From assembly GCA_007127615.1 (NCBI GenBank), contig SKZB01000342.1:1-5180 (forward strand): DNA of 5,180 bases. The letters run 5' to 3'. Both the position numbers and the translations under genes were made by a program. Of the stretch, positions 1 through 5,180 are shown piece by piece (position 1 is the first letter of the stretch; each line of letters begins with the position of its first letter). Under the pieces are notes generated by a model. It searched no databases. It saw nothing but the letters and a program-made list of their open reading frames with translations, and was not told where the DNA came from. This stretch comes from Phycisphaerales bacterium (lineage in GTDB: Bacteria; Planctomycetota; Phycisphaerae; Phycisphaerales; SM1A02).

Positions 1-1
1 C

Positions 2-1051
2 ATCATGCGCGAGCGGCTCGGAAGATTCCATCCCAACTTCAGTTACTACGAGCGGCCGGGGGCGGGCCACTGGTGGGGGAGTCAGTGCATGGACTGGCCG
101 CCGATGTTCGAAATGTTTGAGCGCGAACGACTGACGCCCCTCAATCAGCGCGATGTGATTGATTTCGCAACGGCCACGCCCGGCATCTCCGCCTCGGCGG
201 ACTGGGTCACCATCCATGCGCCGAAGGCGTGGTTGAAGCCGGCCCGGGTTCAGATCCGCCGCGAAAAGGACCTTCGCCGGTTCTCCGGCGAAACCACCAA
301 CGTCGCCCGACTGGCGATCGAACTGGTCGGTCTGGAAAAGAACGAGCCGGTTTCAGTTAAACTGGACGCAACACGCCTGGATGAGATCGACTGGCCGGAG
401 AGCGGCACGTTGTCCTTCGAGCGGGCTGAATCGGACGGCGCGTGGCACGTGGCCGCTCCCTTCGATCCGCAAGAAAAGGGACCGCACCGGGCCGGTCTGT
501 TCAAGAGCGCGTTCGATCGACACATGATTTTCGTGATCGGTACGCAGGGCACCGCGGAGGAGAACGCCTGGGCGTTTCACAAGGCGCGCTACGATGCCGA
601 GACGTTCTGGTACCGCGGCAACGGTGCGGTCGATATCGTTGCCGATGTCGACTTTGATGAGATGGCCGAACCGGACCGCAACGTGATTCTGTACGGCCAC
701 GCGGGGATGAATGCGGCGTGGACCCGGGTGATCGGCGACGATGAACTTCACGTCCAGCGCGATCGTGTGCGGTTGGGTGATCGCGAACTGACGGGAACGG
801 CGCGAAGTGTGCTGGCGGTCCGTCCGCGTCGGGGCAGCGATCGCGCCAGCGTCGGGATCGTGGCGGGTACCGGACTGCCCGGATTGCGCGCAACCGAGCG
901 CATGCCGTATTTCGTCTCGGGTGTCGCCTATCCGGATGTTTTCATTTACGACGCCGATCTCTGGTCCGTCGGGATCGACGCGGTACGCGCCTCGGGATTC
1001 TTCGGGACGGACTGGTCGGTCGCCAGCGGTGAGATCGCGTGGACGGAGTGA
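2..1051 (+). CDS. C-terminal part of an S9/prolyl-oligopeptidase-like serine peptidase (5' end outside window)
   Basis: The frame is open to the left edge (an Ile codon precedes the first visible Met at 5), so this is the 3' part of a longer gene. Counting from that Met, residues 14-25 read YYERPGAGHWWG. A Gly-His followed by aromatics is how the catalytic His of S9/alpha-beta hydrolase peptidases looks, and His22 (nt 68-70) is the likely triad His. The nucleophile Ser and the Asp would lie upstream of the window. A helix-like stretch (CMDWPPMFEMFE) closes the hydrolase fold. About 300 further residues follow, with alternating hydrophobic positions and motifs such as KARYDAETFWYRGNG (about 193-207) and NVILYGHAGMNAAW (about 226-239), which suggests a second, beta-rich domain. 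From memory, large peptidases of this layout occur in planctomycetes and are exported; export cannot be seen here because the N-terminus is missing. The substrate is unknown. The gene ends with TGA and converges on pgpA. The fold assignment is fairly firm; the exact activity is not. Confidence 0.75.
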   Translation: MMRERLGRFHPNFSYYERPGAGHWWGSQCMDWPPMFEMFERERLTPLNQRDVIDFATATPGISASADWVTIHAPKAWLKPARVQIRREKDLRRFSGETTNVARLAIELVGLEKNEPVSVKLDATRLDEIDWPESGTLSFERAESDGAWHVAAPFDPQEKGPHRAGLFKSAFDRHMIFVIGTQGTAEENAWAFHKARYDAETFWYRGNGAVDIVADVDFDEMAEPDRNVILYGHAGMNAAWTRVIGDDELHVQRDRVRLGDRELTGTARSVLAVRPRRGSDRASVGIVAGTGLPGLRATERMPYFVSGVAYPDVFIYDADLWSVGIDAVRASGFFGTDWSVASGEIAWTE

Positions 1052-1060
1052 TTCGGGCGA

Positions 1061-1085
1061 CCCGCTGACCATGCACGGTCACGGG
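1061..1085. terminator. Hairpin between convergent genes, possible bidirectional terminator
   Basis: In the 49-bp gap between the peptidase stop and the pgpA stop, TGACC (1066-1070) pairs with GGTCA (1077-1081) across a 6-nt loop. After a one-base bulge (C1065) the stem continues with CCCG (1061-1064) against CGGG (1082-1085), giving nine GC-rich pairs. Neither strand has a U-tract after the stem, so this is not a classic intrinsic terminator. Its position suits a shared transcription end or an RNA 3'-end barrier for both genes. Confidence 0.45.
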
Positions 1086-1100
1086 GGGGAACATTTGGCT

Positions 1101-1640
1101 TCAGGAAAAGAAGGGCAGAGCGGGGTAGAGCGCCCGCACGAGCAGTTGCGTCACGATCAGCGCGTACACGCCCGCGACCAGGTCATCGACCAGCACCCCC
1201 CAGCCGGCGCGGAGTGACTGCAGTTGATTGGCCGGCGGAATCTTCGTGATATCGAAGAACCGGAACGTCGCGAACGCGGTGAGCGCGAGCGAGATGTTCC
1301 ACGCCAGCGCGTCCGTTCCCAGCGGAAACACCCACGGCAGAAAGAGCAGCGGCAGCACGACGCCGGCGGTTTCGTCGGCGACGACTTCGGAGGGATCTTT
1401 TCTTCCGAAGGTCTGCTCCGCCAATCGGCCGAAGCGAATGCAGGCGATGGAGAAGAACAGACCGATCAGAATCAGCGTGAGATCGATCATCCACCCCGGC
1501 AGCCAGATCCAGACCAGGAGCAGCGCGATCAGGACCGGCGGGATCGACCCCCACGTCCCCGGGCCGGGCTTCAGAAATCCCAGCCCACCCGTGGTCAGCA
1601 GCCACACGCCGGTGCGTTCGCTCAGGGGGCGCCGGGTCAT
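1101..1640 (-). CDS. pgpA: Phosphatidylglycerophosphatase A
   Basis: This 179-residue membrane enzyme would dephosphorylate phosphatidylglycerophosphate to phosphatidylglycerol, the last step of PG synthesis, at the cytoplasmic membrane. Several blocks match the PgpA family. Residues 17-32 contain the Gly-rich PGPGTWGS motif. Residues 86-93 read VVADETAG, with the acidic pair Asp89-Glu90. Residues 126-136 read FRFFDITKIPP. Residues 146-157 read GWGVLVDDLVAG, with Asp152-Asp153; the conserved acidic residues are expected to bind Mg2+. Hydrophobic segments lie at about 33-48, 51-68, 93-106 and 111-126, and the length is close to the usual 160-180. The frame stays open further upstream inside pgsA, but ATG 1640 is chosen because it lies just before the first family motif, overlaps the pgsA stop by 4 bp (ATGA) and has GGAG ten bases upstream. 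It is the last gene of the minus-strand run and must be translationally coupled or at least co-transcribed with pgsA. Confidence 0.93.
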   Translation of the reverse strand: MTRRPLSERTGVWLLTTGGLGFLKPGPGTWGSIPPVLIALLLVWIWLPGWMIDLTLILIGLFFSIACIRFGRLAEQTFGRKDPSEVVADETAGVVLPLLFLPWVFPLGTDALAWNISLALTAFATFRFFDITKIPPANQLQSLRAGWGVLVDDLVAGVYALIVTQLLVRALYPALPFFS

Positions 1641-1654
1641 CCTGAAATGACTCC
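1637..1654 (-). promoter_or_regulatory. pgsA/pgpA ATGA overlap with pgpA ribosome-binding site
   Basis: The pgsA stop (1637-1639) and the pgpA start (1638-1640) share the ATGA tetranucleotide. A GGAG core lies at 1651-1654 within the last pgsA codons, 10 nt from the pgpA ATG, which is slightly long. The arrangement is typical of translational coupling, in which ribosomes ending pgsA restart on pgpA and keep the two enzymes balanced. Confidence 0.85.
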
Positions 1655-2317
1655 ACTCTCGGGACCGTCCCTGCCCTTTTTCCGCAGCACGGCCCGAAGA
1701 CCGGTGACGTACGGCACACCCGACCAGATCGTGACGATGACCGTTGCGTAAACGAGAATATCGCGCGTCCAGACCGCCCAGGCGTACTCGGGCTGACGCG
1801 GGTCGATGTTGACCGCAATGAAGATCACGATCGGGATCATGGCGGACTGAAGCACCATCTTCCATTTGCCCGCCCACTTCGCGCCGCCGCTTTCGCCCAT
1901 CGATTCGAGCAGTCCGCGCACGCTGGTGACCAGCAGTTCACGCGCGAAGATCACGACGACCATCCAGGAATACACCCCGGTCGCCATGTTGAAGAACGCA
2001 CCTTCGGCCGCCCGCTCCGGCATCACGAAACGCGGCCCGGCCAGGTAAACGAACGCGCCGAGCACAAGCACCTTGTCGCAGAAGGGGTCCATGATCCGGC
2101 CGAACACCGATTCCACGCCCCAGCGCCGCGCGAGAAACCCGTCGGCCCAGTCGGTAAAGGCGGCCAGAAGAAACAGCGCGATGGCGAGATTGGCCCAGAT
2201 CGAGCCGGTCCCGGGAAACCGGTACTGGTTGAGCGCAAGAAAGAACCCGGCCGCGAGAAAGAGTCGCATGACCGTCAGCACATTCGGCAGATGGCGCAAC
2301 GTCGAGGTTTCCATCAT
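1637..2317 (-). CDS. pgsA: CDP-diacylglycerol--glycerol-3-phosphate 3-phosphatidyltransferase
   Basis: This integral membrane enzyme would join CDP-diacylglycerol and glycerol-3-phosphate to give phosphatidylglycerophosphate and CMP, the committed step of anionic phospholipid synthesis. The complete CDP-alcohol phosphotransferase signature is present at residues 56-81: Asp56, Asp59-Gly60, Ala63-Arg64, Gly73, Asp77 and Asp81, with the exact family spacing. The Asp residues bind the metal and activate the acceptor hydroxyl. LPNVLTVMRL (10-19) is the usual PgsA N-terminal motif, and ARELLVTSVRG (125-135) and GKWKMVLQ (150-157) match the later PgsA blocks. Several hydrophobic segments fit the six-helix fold. 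At 226 residues it is longer than the E. coli enzyme (about 182), with extra sequence around 94-116 and a charged C-terminal tail. The start is ATG 2317 or the adjacent ATG 2314: a TAG two codons upstream blocks any longer form, and AGGA sits 6 nt before the first ATG. The neighbour pgpA carries out the next reaction, which argues for PgsA over PssA or cardiolipin synthase. Confidence 0.94.
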   Translation of the reverse strand: MMETSTLRHLPNVLTVMRLFLAAGFFLALNQYRFPGTGSIWANLAIALFLLAAFTDWADGFLARRWGVESVFGRIMDPFCDKVLVLGAFVYLAGPRFVMPERAAEGAFFNMATGVYSWMVVVIFARELLVTSVRGLLESMGESGGAKWAGKWKMVLQSAMIPIVIFIAVNIDPRQPEYAWAVWTRDILVYATVIVTIWSGVPYVTGLRAVLRKKGRDGPESGVISG

Positions 2318-2378
2318 GCACTATCCTATCGCGCGGCCGGCCGAAGGGGTGGACCGCATGAGACGCGCCGGTGATGGA

Positions 2379-2402
2379 GGTTGTACCGCGCCCGGGTTGT
2401 AC
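2379..2402. repeat. Pair of 8-bp direct repeats GGTTGTAC
   Basis: GGTTGTAC occurs at 2379-2386 and 2395-2402, 16 bp start to start, and both copies are followed shortly by CCGCG. Two equal boxes about one and a half helical turns apart upstream of pgsA could be a regulator site or overlapping -10 elements. They are short enough that chance is not excluded. Confidence 0.35.
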
Positions 2403-2408
2403 GACCGC

Positions 2409-2432
2409 GCGGCCCCTGATGCGGCCCCTGAT
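2409..2432. repeat. 12-bp perfect tandem repeat (two units)
   Basis: GCGGCCCCTGAT is present twice head to tail at 2409-2420 and 2421-2432, with no mismatch. It lies in the non-coding gap about 90 bp upstream of the pgsA start. It may be a slippage duplication or a repeated operator; nothing in the sequence separates the two. Confidence 0.8.
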
Positions 2433-2494
2433 GATGGTGACAGCTCCGATCATGTCATGCGTCGAAGTCGTGTGCGTCGGTGCCATGTCCGGCA

Positions 2495-2842
2495 TCAGTC
2501 ATGTTGCCCGCGCATGTGGCGATACCCACGGTAAATCATCAGGAAGATGCTCGTCACGATCAGCCCGACCGTGAGTCCGGCAATGGTGCCGAGGACGAGG
2601 CCGGCGAACACGTTCTGCGCCAGCACGCTGACGATGACCACGCTGATAACCGTCATCACGAAGATGGCGATCGCCTGATACAGGTTGTCCCGCCAGCGCA
2701 GGTTCGGACCGGCGACGGTGTCGGTGACCAGGTTGTACATCTCGCGATCACTCAAACCGCGCCGGTTCGACGCCGGGGTTGATGGTGATGCCGTCGTCGA
2801 CGGCTTTGAAGCATCGGGCGAGGTGTTGCCGGACGTTGCCAA
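2495..2842 (-). CDS. Small two-helix membrane protein of unknown function
   Basis: I do not recognise this 115-residue protein. Residues 1-26 are a low-complexity Ser/Thr/Pro/Ala segment, probably disordered. Residues 29-55 form a polar segment with LSDREMYNLVTDTVAGPN, which looks like the most constrained part. Two hydrophobic helices follow at about 55-76 and 79-103, the second rich in Gly and small residues, and the protein ends in a basic tail (YRGYRHMRGQHD). By the positive-inside rule the C-terminus is probably cytoplasmic; with two helices the N-terminus would be too. The start is TTG at 2842: GGAGG (2850-2854) lies 7 nt upstream, and the only later Met before the helices (residue 35) would cut off the conserved-looking motif. 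It begins 17 bp after the flotillin stop, so it almost certainly shares that transcript, which suggests a role at the flotillin/NfeD membrane complex. That role is inference only. Confidence 0.75.
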   Translation of the reverse strand: MATSGNTSPDASKPSTTASPSTPASNRRGLSDREMYNLVTDTVAGPNLRWRDNLYQAIAIFVMTVISVVIVSVLAQNVFAGLVLGTIAGLTVGLIVTSIFLMIYRGYRHMRGQHD

Positions 2843-2849
2843 AGACGGA

Positions 2850-2854
2850 CCTCC
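2850..2854 (-). promoter_or_regulatory. Shine-Dalgarno site deciding a TTG start
   Basis: Read on the minus strand this is GGAGG, 7 nt before TTG 2842, in the 17-bp gap after the flotillin stop. No ATG or GTG in the frame lies at a comparable distance, so this site is the main support for the TTG start of the small membrane protein. Confidence 0.75.
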
Positions 2855-2859
2855 GTGAA

Positions 2860-4545
2860 TCAGGAGACGTCGGGCCGGGGCTCGGTCGGGCCGGGCGCGG
2901 CGCCATTCGCGCCGGCGGCCTGCGCCTGAGCGGCGCGGGCTTTCGCGGCCTTGGCGTCATCGCTCACCCGGCCGAGGACCTCCGGCAGTTCGATTCCGGC
3001 CTGCTCGGCCAGCTCGTGCATGGCGGGCAGGGAGCCGATGAGTCCCGAGAGAAAGTCCGACGTCGACCCGCCGGCGCCGCGGCCGTTGCGACCGGAGTCC
3101 CAGACGGTGATCTTGTCGATCTTGAGATTCTGAATCGCCTTGACCTGTTCGGCGACGATGGTGGGCAACTGCTCGATCATCAGGAGCGTCGGCGCAATCT
3201 CCGGATTGGACTGGCACGCTTCGACGAGACGGCGGTAACCCTCGGCTTTCGCTTCGAGCACTTTCTGCGTACCTTCGGCCTCGGCGAGGTACCGGGCCAG
3301 AATCGCATCGGCTTCGCCGCGCGCTTCGCGCCGCTGCTTCTCGGCTTCGGCTTCGGCGGCGATCTCGATCCGCTTCTTCTCGATCTCCTGCGGGGCGAGC
3401 TGTTCCTTGGCGAGGCGCGCGAGTTCCTCTTCGCGCTCGGCGAGGAGAATCGCCTCTTTCGCCTTGGCCGCCGCGACTTCACCGCGCCGCTTCGCTTCGG
3501 CACTGATCTCCGCCAGCTTGGCGTTGGATTCCGCGATGTTGGCCGACGACGTGTTCTCACCGTCCACGGCAACGGCTTCGGCCTCGGCGACCTGCACGCG
3601 CTGCTGCTGCTCGGCCCGCTTCTGGGCGGAGACGGTTTCCGCTTCGCGCTCGGCGGTGGCGATTTCCTGATCGCGCTTCGATTCCACCTCGCCGGTGATC
3701 GCCTTCGCTTCGAGCTGGGCGACCGCGACGCGCTGTTTGCGTTCGGCTTCCTTCTCACCTTCCACCGCCATCGCCTGCTCGCGGGCGACGTTGATCGTCT
3801 TTTCCCGGACCGCGATCGCCTGGCCGGTCTCGCCGTCACGGACCTGTTCGGCGACCTCGACCTTCGCCCGTTCAATGGCTTCCGCGGCGGCGCGCTGACC
3901 GATCGCGACGATGTAGCCGCTTTCGTCCGTGATATCACGCACGTTCACGTTAATCAGTTCAAGACCGATCTTGTTGATTTCCTGGGTCACGTTTTCGTGA
4001 ATCAGGTGCATGAACTTCTCGCGGTCGCGGTTGATCTCTTCGATCGAGAGCGTCGCAATCACGAGGCGGAGCTGGCCGAGAATGATGTCCTGCGCCTGAT
4101 CACGGATCTTGCGATCGTCCAGCATCAGCAGGCGTTCCGCGGCGTTCTGCATCAGAACCGGCTCGGTGGCGATACCGACGGTAAACGTGGATGGAACATT
4201 TACGCGGATGTTGTTGTACGACAATGCGCCTTCGAGCGGGATCTCGATCACCATCGGTTCGAGGTTCAGGTAGGCGAAGTCCTGAATGAGCGGGATGACG
4301 AACGTGCCGCCGCCGTGAATGCACTTGGCGGCCTTGTTCGTGCCGACCCGGCCGTAGACGACGAGAATGCGGTTGGAGGGGCAGCGTTTGTACTGCTTGA
4401 TCACGAAGACGAGAAAGAACAGCAGCAGCAGAAGCACGCCGCCGATCAGCGGCACGATCCAGACGGCGTTGCCGAGTTCGGGCCCCGTCTGCGCCATGAG
4501 AGGGGATTGCAGCATGGTCGTGTGGGAAAGGTTAGTCTCCAGCAT
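2860..4545 (-). CDS. Flotillin family membrane scaffold protein (FloT/YqiK-like)
   Basis: Flotillins are membrane-anchored scaffold proteins that oligomerise and organise membrane domains. From ATG 4545 the protein has 561 residues, near FloT and YqiK (about 510-550). It has a short N-terminal stretch, one very hydrophobic segment at about 28-49, and an SPFH/Band 7 domain at about 52-225. The family marks in that domain are KRCPSNRILVVYG (53-65), HGGGTFVIP (77-85), SIEEINRDREKF (167-178) and DITDESGY (204-211). A long Glu/Ala/Arg coiled coil follows at about 226-432, with a 22-residue period. The C-terminal flotillin block contains LKIDKITVWDSG (474-485), then a Gly-rich linker, a helical segment (about 497-523) and an Ala/Pro-rich tail. 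The frame extends nine codons upstream to a TTG, but ATG 4545 is chosen because GGAGG lies 6 nt before it; later Met codons at residues 11 and 17 lack such a site. An NfeD-like gene 45 bp upstream is the usual partner. An antisense open frame across the gene is a by-product of its codon pattern. Confidence 0.92.
   Translation of the reverse strand: MLETNLSHTTMLQSPLMAQTGPELGNAVWIVPLIGGVLLLLLFFLVFVIKQYKRCPSNRILVVYGRVGTNKAAKCIHGGGTFVIPLIQDFAYLNLEPMVIEIPLEGALSYNNIRVNVPSTFTVGIATEPVLMQNAAERLLMLDDRKIRDQAQDIILGQLRLVIATLSIEEINRDREKFMHLIHENVTQEINKIGLELINVNVRDITDESGYIVAIGQRAAAEAIERAKVEVAEQVRDGETGQAIAVREKTINVAREQAMAVEGEKEAERKQRVAVAQLEAKAITGEVESKRDQEIATAEREAETVSAQKRAEQQQRVQVAEAEAVAVDGENTSSANIAESNAKLAEISAEAKRRGEVAAAKAKEAILLAEREEELARLAKEQLAPQEIEKKRIEIAAEAEAEKQRREARGEADAILARYLAEAEGTQKVLEAKAEGYRRLVEACQSNPEIAPTLLMIEQLPTIVAEQVKAIQNLKIDKITVWDSGRNGRGAGGSTSDFLSGLIGSLPAMHELAEQAGIELPEVLGRVSDDAKAAKARAAQAQAAGANGAAPGPTEPRPDVS
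3556..3855 (-). repeat. 22-residue periodic coiled-coil repeats inside the flotillin
   Basis: Five aligned blocks recur every 22 residues without gaps, at flotillin residues 231-242, 253-264, 275-286, 297-308 and, weakest, the first. In order they read VAEQVRDGETGQ, VAREQAMAVEGE, VAQLEAKAITGE, TAEREAETVSAQ and VAEAEAVAVDGE, the last at 319-330. The constant points are Ala at position 2, mostly Ala at 6, Val/Ile near 9 and Gly-Glu or Gly-Gln at 11-12. A period of 22 equals two hendecads, which points to a straight or slightly right-handed coiled coil rather than a heptad coil. Confidence 0.65.
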
Positions 4546-4551
4546 CGAACG

Positions 4552-4556
4552 CCTCC
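4552..4556 (-). promoter_or_regulatory. Shine-Dalgarno site of the flotillin gene
   Basis: GGAGG on the minus strand, 6 nt before ATG 4545, within the 45-bp gap after the NfeD-like stop. It favours ATG 4545 over the longer TTG-initiated frame at 4572 and over the internal Met codons at 4515 and 4497. Confidence 0.85.
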
Positions 4557-4590
4557 AGAAGTGCTTGCACAAGGGGAATGCGGAACGCCG

Positions 4591-5151
4591 TCAAACGCGG
4601 GTCACGGTCAGGGAACGATCTTCATTCACGCGTGTCACTCGGACGCGCGCCTGTGAAGGAATGGATTCAGCGTCGGAAATGGCGGTGTAGATTCGTTGCC
4701 GACCGTTGATGACGACCTGCACCTGTCCGCGGCCGGCGCGTTGCTCGGGAATGTTGGCGTAGACGGTACCTTCGGTACCGACCGCGTTTTCGGCGGTGAT
4801 GTTCCCGCTGGACTGAAGATCGTGTACGGCTTTCAGCAGCAGGATGAGCAACCACATCATGCCGAAGCCGGTGGCCACGCCGAAAAACATGCTGGGCATC
4901 CATTCCCACCCGAACGCGCGGAGGGCGGCAATGCCGCCCCAGCCGGCGCCCATCAGAAACGCCGCGACTCCCTGAATCGACAGCAGCTTGAACGATTCGG
5001 TCGGATCGCCCGAGGAGTCAAGTTCGACCTCGCTGATCGCGCCTTCGCCGCCGATCAGCATGAATCCCAGGCGCAGCAGAAAAAAGATGGTGCCGATGAC
5101 GGCGGGAACGGTGAACCAGACGGCACCGTCATTCATCAGGGCATCGGGCAT
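4591..5151 (-). CDS. NfeD/YuaF-like membrane protein with C-terminal OB-fold domain
   Basis: This 186-residue protein has three hydrophobic segments at about 10-33, 57-78 and 86-108, separated by an acidic loop (about 35-53). A compact beta-rich domain follows at about 121-186. The start of that domain (AVGTEGTVYANIP), a central QVQVVINGRQRIYTAIS stretch and the ending ARVRVTRVNEDRSLTVTRV fit the five-strand OB fold of the NfeD C-terminal family. The size and three-helix layout match the short, protease-less NfeD forms such as YuaF of B. subtilis and YqiJ of E. coli, which are encoded beside flotillins and act with them at the membrane. The flotillin gene directly downstream, same strand, 45 bp away, strongly supports this reading. 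ATG 5151 is chosen because AAGGAG lies 8 nt before it; the frame continues to a TTG at 5178, which lacks such support. The promoter would lie right of the window, or further genes may precede it. Confidence 0.83.
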   Translation of the reverse strand: MPDALMNDGAVWFTVPAVIGTIFFLLRLGFMLIGGEGAISEVELDSSGDPTESFKLLSIQGVAAFLMGAGWGGIAALRAFGWEWMPSMFFGVATGFGMMWLLILLLKAVHDLQSSGNITAENAVGTEGTVYANIPEQRAGRGQVQVVINGRQRIYTAISDAESIPSQARVRVTRVNEDRSLTVTRV

Positions 5152-5159
5152 GGATTGAT

Positions 5160-5165
5160 CTCCTT
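5160..5165 (-). promoter_or_regulatory. Shine-Dalgarno site of the NfeD-like gene
   Basis: AAGGAG on the minus strand, 8 nt before ATG 5151; with the following AT it is a near-perfect anti-16S match and sets the start. Confidence 0.85.
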
Positions 5166-5180
5166 TTCCATGACACAAGA

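Larger units (their letters stand above)
2318..2494 (-). promoter_or_regulatory. 177-bp leader/intergenic region before pgsA
   Basis: This is the longest non-coding gap in the window and the only place where a separate pgsA-pgpA promoter could sit. It contains a 12-bp tandem repeat, two copies of GGTTGTAC and a 10-bp palindrome CGGCCGGCCG (2334-2343). Read on the minus strand, the two GTACAACC copies each include TACAAC, which resembles a -10 hexamer, but I see no convincing -35 at the right distance. AGGA (2324-2327) is the pgsA ribosome-binding site. No strong terminator for the upstream operon is visible, so read-through from the small membrane gene is possible. Confidence 0.4.

Noticed and set aside
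353..1072. Minus-strand 239-codon open frame under the peptidase
   Set aside because: It is antisense to the plus-strand peptidase, which shows a catalytic motif and a consistent protein-like composition; the antisense product has no motifs.
1938..2495. Minus-strand open frame starting in a TGATG overlap with the small membrane gene stop
   Set aside because: The ATG overlap looks attractive, but the frame soon runs through pgsA out of frame, has no ribosome-binding site of note and gives an Arg/Gly/His-rich product without motifs. It is taken as a shadow of pgsA.
3180..3938. Ser/Arg/Pro-rich 252-codon frame in the flotillin coiled-coil region
   Set aside because: It is a same-strand frame shift of the repetitive coiled-coil coding sequence; its extreme composition marks it as a shadow.
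4545..4572. Longer flotillin form from TTG 4572
   Set aside because: No suitable ribosome-binding site precedes it, and the GGAGG at 4552-4556 would lie inside the extension, just in front of ATG 4545.
4567..4580. Inverted repeat GTGC-AA-GCAC between the NfeD-like and flotillin genes
   Set aside because: The loop would be only 2 nt with a 4-bp stem, too small for a stable hairpin or attenuator.
2779..4656. Very long plus-strand open frame (625 codons) opposite the flotillin
   Set aside because: It is exactly antisense to a gene with clear flotillin domains. The flotillin's GC-rich Glu/Ala/Arg codons lack antisense stops, and the translated product is low in complexity (Leu/Gly/Arg/Asp-rich) with no recognisable motif.

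Overview
The window comes from a GC-rich bacterium. The mix of genes is best matched by the Planctomycetota or a nearby PVC-type lineage. It has a large S9-type peptidase with a long beta-rich tail after the catalytic His, a flotillin with an NfeD/YuaF-like partner, and a pgsA-pgpA pair. This placement is inferred from remembered family patterns, not from a search. No RNA genes, CRISPR arrays, mobile elements, integrases or attachment sites were seen.

Layout: positions 2-1051 (+) hold the 3' end of a secreted-peptidase-like gene that enters from the left edge. A 49-bp convergent gap follows, with an imperfect hairpin (1061-1085) that may end transcription from both sides. Everything to the right is on the minus strand, read right to left: an NfeD/YuaF-like membrane OB-fold protein (5151-4591), a flotillin (4545-2860), a small unrecognised two-helix membrane protein with a TTG start (2842-2495), a 177-bp gap containing short direct repeats, then pgsA (2317-1637) and pgpA (1640-1101), which overlap by 4 bp.

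How the genes may work together: PgsA and PgpA catalyse two consecutive steps, CDP-diacylglycerol to phosphatidylglycerophosphate to phosphatidylglycerol, so the pair supplies the main anionic phospholipid. NfeD-type proteins and flotillins are known partners in membrane scaffolds. The window therefore reads as a membrane-organisation module (NfeD, flotillin, small membrane protein) placed directly upstream of an anionic-lipid synthesis module. Co-orientation is seen directly; a functional link is inference.

Four minus-strand starts are set by Shine-Dalgarno sites rather than by the longest open frame. Three have strong sites: NfeD-like 5151, flotillin 4545 and small protein TTG 2842. For pgpA the 4-bp overlap decides the start. 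I found no clearly novel system. The most worthwhile leads are the small membrane protein, a clean 22-residue (2 x 11) period in the flotillin coiled coil, and the repeats in front of pgsA.
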